From positions 1 to 57,343 of the forward strand of contig JACRCZ010000120.1 of assembly GCA_016218765.1 (NCBI GenBank): a stretch of 57,343 nt of DNA, read 5' to 3'. Below are positions 1 to 7,645 of this stretch, in pieces. The stretch comes from Deltaproteobacteria bacterium. GTDB taxonomy: Bacteria > Myxococcota_A > Polyangia > DRWM01 > JAAZOP01. The translations under genes were made by a program, and so were the position numbers. Numbering within the stretch: position 1 is the first letter of the stretch; each line of letters begins with the position of its first letter. The notes under the pieces were generated by a model. It was not told the origin of the DNA, did not search any database, and saw only the letters and a program-made list of their open reading frames with translations.

Positions 1-252
1 CTGCGGGTGGCACACGACGAGCGGTCCGCGTTCGCAGAAGCCGTGGCAGCCGTTGATGCGGATTTCGAGCTTGTCCTCGAGGCCGCGTTTGGCGGTTTCC
101 TCGCGCAGGGCGTCGCCCAGCTTGAGTGCGCCGCAGGCGACGCAGCCTGTGCCGGCGCAGACGGAGATGGCTGGTTTCTGGGGATCGCGGCGTGCGACGA
201 GCGAGTCGCGGAGAGCGCCGAGGGCCTGGACGGAGGTCAACGCGCGCGTCAT
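1..252 (-). CDS. nuoF: NuoF-like NADH-binding subunit, N-terminal part only (cut by window edge)
   Basis: Only the first 84 codons are present; the gene continues beyond the left edge. The visible part is a thioredoxin-like [2Fe-2S] domain with Cys in the segments CAGTGCVACG and INGCHGFCERGPLV. This matches the extra N-terminal ferredoxin domain of NuoF/HydB-type flavoproteins rather than the minimal NuoF of complex I. The ATG overlaps the stop of the NuoE-like gene (ATGA), so the two are translationally coupled. In this family the next domains would bind FMN, NAD(H) and a [4Fe-4S] cluster; these are not visible here. Together with the NuoE-like protein it probably passes electrons between NAD(H) and the neighbouring 2-oxoacid:ferredoxin oxidoreductase, which is an inference from context. 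Confidence 0.85.
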   Translation of the reverse strand, partial: MTRALTSVQALGALRDSLVARRDPQKPAISVCAGTGCVACGALKLGDALREETAKRGLEDKLEIRINGCHGFCERGPLVVCHPQ

Positions 253-728
253 GGCTTGACTCCCTTGAGCAGTCTGTCCAGGCCCGACAGGGTCATGTTG
301 CCGTGGTACTGGCCGTCGAGGATGACGAGGGGGCCGAGAGCGCAGGCGCCGACGCAATTGACGGTCTCGAGGGTGAGGTTCAGGTCGGCGGTGGTTTCGG
401 AGGCCTTGATCCCGGCCTTGCGTTCGGCGTGTTCGACGAGCCGCGGCGCGCCGCGGACGTGGCAGGCGGTGCCGAGGCAGACGGTGCAGACGTGCTTGCC
501 GCGGGGTTTGAGGGAGAAGGCGCGGTAGAAGGTGGCGAGCTGGAAGACGTGGGAGCGTGAGACGCCGACGGCCTCGGCGACGCGTTCCAGGGCGGGGCGG
601 GGGAGGTAGCGGTATTCCTGCTGGACATCCTGGAGGATCATGATGAGGGACCGCTGCTCGCGCGCGTGGGCGTCGAGGATGCGCTCGACGGGCGCGAGGT
701 CGACAGCGGGGAGGGCGGTGGTGGTCAT
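249..728 (-). CDS. nuoE: NuoE/HydC-like [2Fe-2S] thioredoxin-fold subunit
   Basis: The 159-residue protein has the normal length of NuoE (24 kDa subunit of complex I) and related HydC subunits. An N-terminal helical bundle (about residues 10-75, with LIMILQDVQQEYRYLP) precedes the thioredoxin-like domain. The four cluster ligands are seen as C-x4-C (VCLGTACH) and C-x3-C (NCVGACALGP). The start overlaps the stop of the gamma-subunit gene by four bases and the stop overlaps the nuoF start. The family forms the electron-entry module with NuoF. Other complex I subunits are not in the window, so this may be a stand-alone NADH module rather than part of full complex I. Confidence 0.9.
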   Translation of the reverse strand: MTTTALPAVDLAPVERILDAHAREQRSLIMILQDVQQEYRYLPRPALERVAEAVGVSRSHVFQLATFYRAFSLKPRGKHVCTVCLGTACHVRGAPRLVEHAERKAGIKASETTADLNLTLETVNCVGACALGPLVILDGQYHGNMTLSGLDRLLKGVKP

Positions 729-1285
729 GCGCGCACCGTTTCCTTGTCCCCCTGGGCTGCCCGGACGCCGGCTTCGAAGACCTCGAGGGTGGCGGCGAGG
801 ACGTCGCCCTTCTTTCTGCCGAACTCCTTGTGCAGGACGGAGCGCTGGGCCTCGAGGGAGACCATGCCGCTTCTGGCGACGAAGGCGCCGAGGCCGACGA
901 TGTTGATGGAGCGGCCGTTCTTGAGCTGGTTGGCGAGGTCGTTGCAGGGGACGAGGACCTGGGTGATGTCGTGGCGTGGGGACTGGACGTCGATGAGGGA
1001 GCTGTTGATGACGAGGAGGCCGCCGGGTCGGACGCGAGGAGCGAACTTGTCGAGGCTGGGGCGGTTGAAGGCGAAGACGTTTTCGGGGTCGTTGACGATG
1101 GGGGAGCCGATCAAGCGATCGGCGACGACGACGGTGCAGTAGGCGGTGCCGCCGCGCATTTCGGGGCCGTAGGAGGGGATCCAGCAGACTTCCTTGCCTT
1201 CGGCCATGCCGGCAAGGGCGAGGAGTTTTCCGGCGGTCATGATGCCCTGGCCGCCGAAGCCCGCGAAGGTGACTTCCCGCTGCAT
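725..1285 (-). CDS. 2-oxoacid:acceptor oxidoreductase, gamma subunit
   Basis: This 186-residue protein has the usual size of the gamma subunit of pyruvate/2-oxoisovalerate:ferredoxin oxidoreductases. The N-terminal signature GFGGQGIMTAGKLLA and the PSYGPEMRGGTAYC segment are hallmarks of the family. The gamma subunit assembles with the alpha and beta subunits encoded just upstream and contributes to the CoA/substrate side of the cytoplasmic complex. The gene follows beta after about 10 nt and overlaps the NuoE-like gene at its 3' end. Substrate range cannot be read from this subunit; the alpha subunit points to branched-chain 2-oxoacids. Confidence 0.92.
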   Translation of the reverse strand: MQREVTFAGFGGQGIMTAGKLLALAGMAEGKEVCWIPSYGPEMRGGTAYCTVVVADRLIGSPIVNDPENVFAFNRPSLDKFAPRVRPGGLLVINSSLIDVQSPRHDITQVLVPCNDLANQLKNGRSINIVGLGAFVARSGMVSLEAQRSVLHKEFGRKKGDVLAATLEVFEAGVRAAQGDKETVRA

Positions 1286-1295
1286 GGACGCCTCC

Positions 1296-2057
1296 TCAAT
1301 CCACCGGTGGGCGGTCCGGGGACTTCTTGAGCCCGAGCTTGAAGTAGGGGACCATGACGTCCTCGAGCCACTGGACCGACTCGTTGGGGGTCTTGCCCCA
1401 GTTGGTGGGGCAGGTGGAGAGGACCTCGACGAAGGAGTAGCAGCGGTTCTCGGCCTGGTACTGGAAGGCCTGGCGGATGGCGCGTTTGGCCTGGACGGTG
1501 TAGCGCGGGGTATGGACGGCGACGCGTTCGATGTAGGCCGGGGTGCGGAGCTGGGCGAGGACGTCGGCGACGGGGATGGGCCAGCCGGCGGTGTTGACGT
1601 CGCGGCCGCGTGGGCAGGTGGTGGTGACCTGATTGGGCATGGTGGTCGGGGCCATCTGACCGCCGGTCATGCCGTAGATGGCGTTGTTGACGAAGATGGT
1701 GGTGAACTTCTCGCCGCGGTTGGCGGCGTGGATGATCTCGGCGGTACCGATGGAGGCGAGGTCGCCGTCGCCCTGGTAGGTGAAGACGATGCGGTCGGGG
1801 AGGACGCGCTTGACGCCGGTGGCGAGGGCGGGGGCGCGGCCGTGGGCGGCCTCCTGCATGTCGCAGTTGAAGTAGTTGTAGCAGAGGACGGAGCAGCCGA
1901 CGGGGGCGATGCCGACGGTTCGCTCGCGCAAGCCGAGCTCGTCGAGGGTTTCGGCGACGAGGCGGTGGATGATGCCGTGGGTGCAGCCGGGGCAGTAGTG
2001 GGTGAACGCGTCGCGCAGGGCCTCGGGGCGGCGGAAGATGGTGGTGGGGGCGCTCAT
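1296..2057 (-). CDS. 2-oxoacid:acceptor oxidoreductase, beta subunit (TPP-binding)
   Basis: The 253-residue product carries the thiamine pyrophosphate-binding module: FTHYCPGCTHGIIHRL near the N-terminus, then YQGDGDLASIGTAE followed by VNNAIYGMTGGQMAP, which form the GDG...NN diphosphate/Mg2+ site. The family catalyses CoA-dependent oxidative decarboxylation of 2-oxoacids with reduction of ferredoxin. The open frame extends far upstream, but the ATG at 2057 overlaps the alpha stop (ATGA) and begins the conserved sequence, so I chose it. It lacks the long C-terminal extension of single-chain pyruvate:ferredoxin oxidoreductases, consistent with a four-subunit enzyme. Confidence 0.93.
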   Translation of the reverse strand: MSAPTTIFRRPEALRDAFTHYCPGCTHGIIHRLVAETLDELGLRERTVGIAPVGCSVLCYNYFNCDMQEAAHGRAPALATGVKRVLPDRIVFTYQGDGDLASIGTAEIIHAANRGEKFTTIFVNNAIYGMTGGQMAPTTMPNQVTTTCPRGRDVNTAGWPIPVADVLAQLRTPAYIERVAVHTPRYTVQAKRAIRQAFQYQAENRCYSFVEVLSTCPTNWGKTPNESVQWLEDVMVPYFKLGLKKSPDRPPVD

Positions 2058-3136
2058 CGCTTGCCTCCGTGGCCGTTGCCCAGGAGCTTCCTGGCCTCGT
2101 CGATCAGTTCCTCCGGTGCGGGGACGTTGCCGCCGCCGCGGCCGTAGAAGTGGAGGGGGCGGCGGCCCTGGAGGGCGCTTTGGACGTCCTCGAGCATCTG
2201 GCCCATGCTCATTTCGACGACGAGGACGTTGCGCACCGCGGGATGGTGCGCGACCTGGCGCAGGGCGTCGTCGGGGAAGGGGTAGACGGAGATGGGGCGG
2301 AACATGCCGACCGAGGCGCCTTCTTCGCGCAGGTGGTCGACGGCGGTGCGGACGACGCGGGCGGTGGTGCCGTAGGCGGCGAAGAGGAGGTCGGGGGGCG
2401 GATCGCAGCAGTAGGTTTCGAAGCGGATTTCCTCGCGGGTCATGCGTTCGTACTTGGCCTTGAGCGTGCGGTTGCGTTCTTCCAGGACGTTGGGGTCGAG
2501 GAAGAGGGTTTTGACGATGTGTGGCTCGCGGCCGGCGCAGCCTGTGGTGGCCCAGGCGGAGCAATCGAGGCGCGGGGGTTTCGTGCAGCTTTCGAAATCG
2601 ACCGGCTCCATCATCTGGCCGATGAGGCCGTCGCCGATGATCATGACGGGGTTCCGGTACTTGTCGGCGAGGCGGAAGGCTTCGATCGTGAGGTCGACGG
2701 CCTCCTGGATGGTGGAGGGGGCGAGCACGAGGAGCTTGTAGTCGCCGTGACCGGCGCCCTTGACGGCCTGGAGGTAGTCGCCCTGGGAGGGGAGGATGCC
2801 GCCGAGGCCCGGGCCGCAGCGCATGATATTGATGAACACGGCGGGCAGCTCGGCGGCCGTGATGTAGCTCATGGCCTCGCCCATGAGGCTGATGCCTGGG
2901 CTGGAGGAGGTGGTGAAGACGCGGGCGCCGGCGGCGGCGGCGCCGAAGATCATCTGGCTGGCGGCCAGCTCGCTTTCGGCCTGGACGAAGACGCCGCCGA
3001 CCTCGGGCATGCGTTTGGCGAGGTACTCGGCGATCTCGGTCTGGGGGGTGATGGGGTAGCAGAAGTAGGCCTGGGCGCCGGCGACGATCGCGGCTTCGCC
3101 GAGCGCTTCGTTCCCCTTCATGAGCTTCTTGGGCAT
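2054..3136 (-). CDS. vorB: 3-methyl-2-oxobutanoate (2-oxoisovalerate):ferredoxin oxidoreductase, alpha subunit VorB
   Basis: This 360-residue protein reads like VorB throughout: MKGNEALGEAAIVAGAQ, YPITPQTEIAEYL, QAESELAASQM, TTSSSPGISLMGE, RCGPGLGGILPSQGDYLQ and RNPVMIIGDGLIGQMMEP. These are the pyrimidine-binding and transketolase C-terminal domains of the alpha chain. It should pair with beta to form the active site that decarboxylates branched-chain 2-oxoacids or makes them by reductive carboxylation. It lies between the ferredoxin gene (15 nt upstream) and beta (4-nt overlap). VorB naming rests on sequence resemblance; pyruvate or 2-oxoglutarate as substrate cannot be excluded. Confidence 0.92.
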   Translation of the reverse strand: MPKKLMKGNEALGEAAIVAGAQAYFCYPITPQTEIAEYLAKRMPEVGGVFVQAESELAASQMIFGAAAAGARVFTTSSSPGISLMGEAMSYITAAELPAVFINIMRCGPGLGGILPSQGDYLQAVKGAGHGDYKLLVLAPSTIQEAVDLTIEAFRLADKYRNPVMIIGDGLIGQMMEPVDFESCTKPPRLDCSAWATTGCAGREPHIVKTLFLDPNVLEERNRTLKAKYERMTREEIRFETYCCDPPPDLLFAAYGTTARVVRTAVDHLREEGASVGMFRPISVYPFPDDALRQVAHHPAVRNVLVVEMSMGQMLEDVQSALQGRRPLHFYGRGGGNVPAPEELIDEARKLLGNGHGGKR

Positions 3137-3151
3137 CGTGCGCCTCTGGCC

Positions 3152-3385
3152 TCAGTAGTCGAAGTAGTTGTAGCGGCAGCCGTGGACCGCAATTTCGATG
3201 GCGACGTCGGGGCAAGTGACGGCGCAGATGCGACAGCCCAGGCACAGCTCCGGGCGGCTGGGTTCGGCGGGGAAGTAGCCCTTGAAGTTGATGCGGGGTG
3301 AGATGCCGAGGACTTTTTGCGGGCAGGCGCGGACGCACAGCTCGCAGCCCTTGCAGCGATCCCGATCGACTTGCACCCTGGGCAT
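3152..3385 (-). CDS. 2x[4Fe-4S] ferredoxin, delta subunit of the 2-oxoacid oxidoreductase
   Basis: The 77-residue protein is a bicluster ferredoxin: [12 protein letters not shown] in the first half and [12 protein letters not shown] in the second, each with the C-x2-C-x2-C-x3-C-P spacing of [4Fe-4S] sites. Its position immediately before alpha identifies it as the delta/electron-transfer subunit of the complex. It begins with the typical [11 protein letters not shown] lead. The ATG at 3385 is preceded by an AGAAGGA-type ribosome site. It should relay electrons from the TPP centre to free ferredoxin or to the NuoEF module encoded downstream. Confidence 0.93.
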   Translation of the reverse strand: MPRVQVDRDRCKGCELCVRACPQKVLGISPRINFKGYFPAEPSRPELCLGCRICAVTCPDVAIEIAVHGCRYNYFDY

Positions 3386-3410
3386 GGTTCTATCCTTCTC
3401 CGTCCACCCG

Positions 3411-4151
3411 CTACACCTTGAACAACGGGCCCACCGTACGTTGCGGAGCCGGCTTCCACGGCGGCACGAGCCAGCGATCCATCGCGAGCACGGGAACGGC
3501 GCAGCGCGCCGCGACCTCGGCGGCCAACGTCCGCGGGGCCGAGACGAAGCGCAGCGGAAGTCCGCCGTGCTCGGCGACCCGCACCGCCAAGTCTGCGCCG
3601 CGCAGGATGTCCTCGACGGTCGTATCGTCCATGAGGTGCGCGTTGCTGACGATGCCGGTCATGCGCAGACCGCTCGACTCCTGGATCTCGTCCTGGATCT
3701 TGAGGCAGCCCGCGAGGGTATCGGTGAAGGGGCGGAAGGCGTTGACGACCTGGAGCATTTCGTGCGCGGGAAAGGCGCCGGCGAACGAGTGCAGGACGCG
3801 GGCGCCGGCGTCGTCGCCGCCGACGTCGAGCAGGGCGATGCCGTCCTGGCGCTGGAGGAGGCCCTTGATCTCGGGGAGGACGATGGGCAGCTCGGAGTGG
3901 AAGTGCTCGCCCGTGGGGGTGACCACGCGGACGCCGGCGGCCTCGAGCGGGGCGCGGGCTTCGCGGCAGCGGAAGTAGGGGTTGACGACGTCGAGGTCGG
4001 CGACGGCGAGGCCGGCGAGGCCGGCGTGGGCGAGGTGGAGGGACCAGTTGACGGTGACTTCGGACTTCCCGCTGCCGTAATTGCCGGTGACGATCACGAC
4101 GCGTTCGAGGGGGAGGAGGGCGCCGGGGGAGGCGCTTTGGGGACCGAGCAT
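3411..4151 (-). CDS. P-loop nucleotide-binding protein associated with 2-oxoacid oxidoreductases
   Basis: The 246-residue protein has a Walker A motif in [18 protein letters not shown] (about residues 17-34) and [11 protein letters not shown] plus LLDVGGDD as switch/Walker B-like segments, like the CobQ/MinD/ParA group of P-loop NTPases. Its stop lies 25 nt before the ferredoxin ATG, and it is the first gene of the operon. Proteins of this type recur next to VorB-type oxidoreductases; a role in cofactor insertion or regulation of the complex is plausible but unproven. The upstream region is a simple repeat array, so a promoter could not be picked out. Confidence 0.8.
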   Translation of the reverse strand: MLGPQSASPGALLPLERVVIVTGNYGSGKSEVTVNWSLHLAHAGLAGLAVADLDVVNPYFRCREARAPLEAAGVRVVTPTGEHFHSELPIVLPEIKGLLQRQDGIALLDVGGDDAGARVLHSFAGAFPAHEMLQVVNAFRPFTDTLAGCLKIQDEIQESSGLRMTGIVSNAHLMDDTTVEDILRGADLAVRVAEHGGLPLRFVSAPRTLAAEVAARCAVPVLAMDRWLVPPWKPAPQRTVGPLFKV

Positions 4152-4231
4152 CGGGACCGGGTGTAGTCGTGGATTTCGGGGGCGTCAAGCAGGATCCGCC
4201 GAAGGGGAAGAAGGAACCACCGATGGGGACC

Positions 4232-4302
4232 GGGGAAGGGGAAGGGGAAGGGGAAGGGGAAGGGGAAGGGGAAACCACAGATGAACACAGATGGACACAG
4301 AT
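4232..4302. repeat. Hexamer array (GGGGAA)x7 followed by ACAGATGAACACAGATGG-type element
   Basis: Seven perfect GGGGAA units run from 4232 to 4273. They are followed directly by a pseudo-repeat of CACAGATG/ACACAGAT units to 4302. No gene uses it. Elements like the second part are scattered in many bacterial genomes and often mistranslate as ICVHLCSSVV. It separates the Vor operon from the Uma2 genes. Confidence 0.85.
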
Positions 4303-4403
4303 AGGGGAAAGGAACGGGGGCGTGGGGGGGCGTCGTGGTCTCGCAGGAGCGCGAGTTTCTCGCGGCGGACGGACGTATCCCGCGGTGGCCGCGGGTGGTC
4401 GGG

Positions 4404-4736
4404 CTACCCGGGGGCGGGAGCGTCGGGAATCCAGAGCGCGGCGAGGGGGATTTCGACGGCGGCGAAGGGCTCGGCCCGCATCTTGTCGTCCTCGCCGAAC
4501 GTTGCGACCAGAAGCCAGTGGGTGTCCTGGAGCCGCAGGACCTCGGCGGTGTGCGCGTGGGGATCGACGAGCCACAGGTACGCGACGCCCTGGCGAGCGT
4601 AGATCGGGAGCTTTCGTACGCGATCGAGCCGGGCCGTGGCGGGCGACACGACCTCGCAAGCCCAGTCGGGCGCGAGCTCGAAAAACGGCACGTCGGGGAA
4701 GACGGGCATGCGCTCGCGCCGCCAGCAGCTCGGCCT
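4404..4736 (-). pseudogene. Truncated Uma2-family (DUF820) nuclease remnant
   Basis: The last 101 codons match the C-terminal half of the intact Uma2 gene at 5096-5677: MPVFPDV, WACEVVSPATARLDRVRKLPIYA, LWLVDP, and a terminal LAALWIPD. Immediately upstream the frame still reads WRRERMPVFP, then similarity stops. The N-terminal half, with the family's substrate-side residues, is missing. The catalytic-region Glu in EVVSP and the Lys in RKLPIYA remain. I read it as a decayed second copy, not a functional start at the internal ATG. Confidence 0.7.
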
Positions 4737-5095
4737 GCGTCGTCCGCGGGATCCAGCGACCCGTAGCCGGCGGGACCGCCAACTCCTCGCGCTGGTCCAA
4801 AAGCACTTCGCGAAGCTCGTCGCCGGTCATCCGTGACATCAGATCGACTGCACAGGGAATTGCCATTTTGCGCAGTCGACTGCGCGAACCGCCCACGGCA
4901 CGAGTCCCGTGCCGGAGGGGACGACGTCGAAGACGCAGTGGTCGAGAGGTTCCGCGGGAGCGGCGCCGTCGCCGCGGCGACGATGACGCGGTCGCCTACG
5001 ACGCACGTCGCGCAGGGCTTCCGGCAAGGGACCGAATTTCGCGCAGAGGCGCAGAGCCGCAGGGGGGCGGCCGGAGGATCGAGCTGGGCACCGGG
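4737..5095. other. Intergenic stretch between two Uma2 copies
   Basis: No supported gene is present. A short minus-strand open segment at about 4755-4880 (MTGDELREVLLDQREEL) runs into the truncated Uma2 in the wrong frame and may be debris from the missing 5' half. The stretch also contains one GCGCAG-rich dispersed element near 5035-5066. Confidence 0.5.
5035..5066. repeat. Dispersed GCGCAG-rich element, copy 1
   Basis: The core TTTCGCGCAGAGGCGCAG followed by a CCGCAGGGG tail recurs, with small changes, at 46072-46115 and 49211-49256. All three copies lie between genes. Confidence 0.75.
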
Positions 5096-5677
5096 TCAGG
5101 TCGGGTTTGCGATCCAGAGTGCGGCGAGCGCGAGCTCGATTTCGGCGAAGGGTTCCGCCCGGACGACGGCATCGTGGTCGTGGGCGGCGACCAGCACCCA
5201 GGACGAGCCCTCGAGCCGCAGCACCTCGAGGATCCGCAGGCCCGGGTCGACGAGCCAAACGTGCCGCACCGCAGCGCGGGCGTAGATCGGCAGTTTGCGG
5301 ACGCGGTCGAGTCCGGCCGTGGCCGGAGAGAGGATTTCGCACACCCAGTCCGGCGACACCTCGGAATACGCCACGTCCGGGAACACCGGCATCTTCTCGC
5401 GTCGCCACCCCGCCAAGTCGGGGACCAGGACGTCCGGGCCGAGGTGCAACTCCGGCTCGTCGAGGATCCACCATCCGCCGGGCCCGCCTTTCCCGAGGTC
5501 ATAGGGGCCGCCCAGGCTGACGCCGATGATCGAGGCGGCACGGGAATGGCGGAAGGCCGGGCGTGGACTGGCGACGACTTCCCCGTCGACCAGCTCCGCC
5601 ACCAGGTGGTCCGGGACGTCCAGCAGATCCTGGACTGTCGCGCGCCGCCGGGCCGGGGAACTCACGGCTCCATCCAT
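5096..5677 (-). CDS. Uma2-family (DUF820) PD-(D/E)XK-like protein
   Basis: At 193 residues this is a full-length Uma2 protein. Visible landmarks in order are ATVQDLLDVPDHLVAELVDGE (N-terminal strand-helix), the acidic position in LVPDLAGWRRE, WVCEILSPATAGLDRVRKLPIYA (Glu and Lys of the nuclease-like core) and VWLVDPGLRILEVLRL. The family has a restriction-endonuclease-like fold; its cellular role is generally unknown, and it is often multi-copy in mobile or stress-rich genomes. The ATG at 5677 was chosen because it begins the family's N-terminus; the frame upstream is repeat-derived. A broken paralogue lies downstream at 4404. Confidence 0.85.
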   Translation of the reverse strand: MDGAVSSPARRRATVQDLLDVPDHLVAELVDGEVVASPRPAFRHSRAASIIGVSLGGPYDLGKGGPGGWWILDEPELHLGPDVLVPDLAGWRREKMPVFPDVAYSEVSPDWVCEILSPATAGLDRVRKLPIYARAAVRHVWLVDPGLRILEVLRLEGSSWVLVAAHDHDAVVRAEPFAEIELALAALWIANPT

Positions 5678-5694
5678 AGCACCAGGTCCGCGAG

Positions 5695-5800
5695 CCGACA
5701 ACCGGCGCGGGCAGGGAACAGGCGACCGGCGACCGGCAACCGGCAGCCGGCAATGATCACTGCCCGCTGCCGGTTGCCCGTGGCCGGTTGCCTGTTGTGG
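5695..5800. repeat. Heptamer array GGCRACN with inverted repeat, copy 1
   Basis: Imperfect 7-bp units (GGCGACC, GGCAACC, GGCAGCC) end in GGCAATGATCA at 5749-5759. The arms GGCAACCGGCAG (5735-5746) and CTGCCGGTTGCC (5767-5778) are a perfect 12-bp inverted repeat around a 20-nt loop that contains the ATGATCA core. The same unit and terminal core occur near 40107-40201. Confidence 0.8.
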
Positions 5801-5874
5801 CCTGCCCGGCCGTTTCCGGTTTGTCATCGCATGTTTCAGCATTTACATTTCCGCCGGCTCCGCCGACGAGCGAG

Positions 5875-6579
5875 ATGGTATCTTCCATCGAGATGTGGGT
5901 CGTGGTGGCCGGTTTCTGCTCGCTGCAGCTCTGGGTGCTGATGGGGCTGTTGCCGGCGACGGTGGGGGGGCTGGTGGCGGGGCTGTGGGCGGGGCTGGCG
6001 GCGCTGACGCTGGTGGCGGGGGTGGTGGCGCTGCGGCGGCACCCGGACGCGGGGGCGCTGCTCCTGGCGCTGGTGCTGCCGGTGACGCTGATTCCGCCGT
6101 TCATCTTCGGGCGGGACGCGCTGCCGCTGCTCACGCGCCCGCTGGTGCAGCTCCTGACGGGGGCGACGCTGGCGACGGGGCTGGTGGCGGTTGTTCTTGC
6201 GCGGCGGGAAGCGCTGGCGCCGAGCCCGCGGCGATCCAAGATCGAGGGGGCGCGCGAGGGCGGGAAGGGACGGCGGGAGGGTTTCGAGGCGCGGCTGGGG
6301 GCGCTGGTGCTGGCGGCGATCTGGGTGGCGCTGCCCGTGCGAGCGCTCGTGGATTCGACGCTGCTGGAGGGGAAGCTGGCGGCGGCGGATCCGATCCGGG
6401 CGAAGGAGCTGCTGCTGCTGGTCTCGTGGGCGGCGGCCTCGCTGATCGGGCTGGCGGGGCTGTTGCCGGCCGTCGGGTGGCGCTCGGCGCGGGAGGCGGA
6501 TGCGTTCCCGTGGGGGGCGGCGCTGGGCGGGCTGATGCTGGCGGCGGTGTGGGGGATGTTGTTGTGGGTGGGGGCGTAG
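5875..6579 (+). CDS. Small polytopic membrane protein, function unknown
   Basis: The 234-residue product is dominated by hydrophobic segments: MWVVVAGFCSLQLWVLMGLL, VAGLWAGLAALTLVAGVVAL, GALLLALVLPVTLIPPFIF, LTGATLATGLVAVVLA, then after a charged loop (about residues 115-140) GALVLAAIWVALPVRAL, LLLLVSWAAASLIGLAGLL and a final LMLAAVWGMLLWVGA. This gives about seven helices. I prefer the ATG at 5875; a longer frame to 5788 would translate the heptamer repeat. A second ATG six codons on is also possible. No family was recognised and its neighbours give no clear pathway. Confidence 0.6.
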   Translation: MVSSIEMWVVVAGFCSLQLWVLMGLLPATVGGLVAGLWAGLAALTLVAGVVALRRHPDAGALLLALVLPVTLIPPFIFGRDALPLLTRPLVQLLTGATLATGLVAVVLARREALAPSPRRSKIEGAREGGKGRREGFEARLGALVLAAIWVALPVRALVDSTLLEGKLAAADPIRAKELLLLVSWAAASLIGLAGLLPAVGWRSAREADAFPWGAALGGLMLAAVWGMLLWVGA

Positions 6580-6580
6580 G

Positions 6581-6673
6581 GGGAGTGCGGGGAAGTGCGG
6601 GGAAGTGCGGGGAAGTGCGGGAAGTGCGGGGACGGCGGGAAGTGCGGGGAGGGCGGGAAGTGGGGGGGGGGGG
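6581..6673. repeat. Decamer array (GGGGAAGTGC)n
   Basis: Imperfect units of GGGGAAGTGC and GGGAAGTGC fill the convergent gap between the membrane-protein stop and the GH130 stop, ending in a long G-run (6662-6673). Confidence 0.8.
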
Positions 6674-6676
6674 AGC

Positions 6677-7636
6677 TCAGTCCCAGCGGTCGGGGGGGGA
6701 GCCGTGGTGGTCGAGCCAGGCGAGCATGCAGCGGATGCTGCCTTGGGCGAGGGCGATGCAGGTATCGGCGCCGCCGTAGTAGAAGTTGAGGGTGTCGCCG
6801 TCCGGGTCGAGCGTGAAGCCGCAGGGGAAGACGACGTTCTTGACGTCGCCGTGCTGCTCGTAGGGGGCCTGTGGGCCGAAGATCCACGAGTCGCCGCGCA
6901 GGAGGCAACGTTCGGGGGTGTTCCGGTCCATGAGCGCCAGGCCGAGGCGGTAGAGGCATCCGGAGGCGTTCTGGCGGACGCCGTGGTACAGGAGGAGCCA
7001 GCCGCGTTCGGTTTCGATGGGCGGCGTGCACAGGCCGATCTTGTTGGCGTCCCACCAGGCGCCGCGGCGGGCGGGGAGGACGAGGCGATGGCTGCCCCAG
7101 TGGCGGAGATCGGGGGAGAAGGAGAGCCAGATGTGGGCGCCGATGGAGCCGACGGGGCGGTGGAGCAGGGCCCAGTAGTCGCCGAGGCGGCGGGGGAACA
7201 GTGCGGCGTCCTTGTCCTCGGGGGACATCACGGAGCCGATGCGTTCGAAGGTCCGGAAATCGGCGGTCAGCGCCAGCGAGACGCCGGGGCCGCCGCGGGA
7301 GTAGGCGGTGTAGGCGACGACGTACTGGCGCAGCTCCTCGACGTAGGTGATGCGAGGATCCTCGATGCCCCAGACCTCTTCCGGGTGGGTGTCGACCGCG
7401 GGCGCGAGGGTCGGGTGCGGGTCGATGTGCCAGCCGTCGACGCCGTTCTGGGAGCGGGCGGCGCAGAGGTGCGAGTGGCCGCGGAGGTCTTCGACGCGGC
7501 AGAGGAGGAGGGTGGAGCCGTCGGCGAGGCGGACGGCGCCGGGGTTGAACACGGTGTTGACGGGGTAGGGCCAGGCCTCGCGGGTGAGGATGGGGTTGGC
7601 GGGGTGGCGGACGAGGAGCTGATCCTGGACGGACAT
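6677..7636 (-). CDS. GH130 family beta-mannoside phosphorylase-like protein
   Basis: The 319-residue protein shows the five-bladed propeller hallmarks of GH130. Near the start are NPILTREAWP and VFNPGAVRLADGSTLLLCRVEDLRG. WGIEDPRITYV (about residue 95) carries the conserved Asp used as general acid in this family. SFSPDLRHWG, GAWWDANKIGLCTPPIET and KNVVFPCGF follow. GH130 enzymes reversibly phosphorolyse beta-mannosides in the cytoplasm. Which acceptor is used cannot be told. The gene starts 9 nt after the stop of the glycosyltransferase fusion upstream, so they are probably one operon. Confidence 0.85.
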   Translation of the reverse strand: MSVQDQLLVRHPANPILTREAWPYPVNTVFNPGAVRLADGSTLLLCRVEDLRGHSHLCAARSQNGVDGWHIDPHPTLAPAVDTHPEEVWGIEDPRITYVEELRQYVVAYTAYSRGGPGVSLALTADFRTFERIGSVMSPEDKDAALFPRRLGDYWALLHRPVGSIGAHIWLSFSPDLRHWGSHRLVLPARRGAWWDANKIGLCTPPIETERGWLLLYHGVRQNASGCLYRLGLALMDRNTPERCLLRGDSWIFGPQAPYEQHGDVKNVVFPCGFTLDPDGDTLNFYYGGADTCIALAQGSIRCMLAWLDHHGSPPDRWD

Positions 7637-7645
7637 GGTGATGAC

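Noticed and set aside
1194..2147. A 317-codon plus-strand frame opposite the Vor beta gene
   Set aside because: Composition is Gly/Ala/Asp only and it is antisense to a confidently identified gene.
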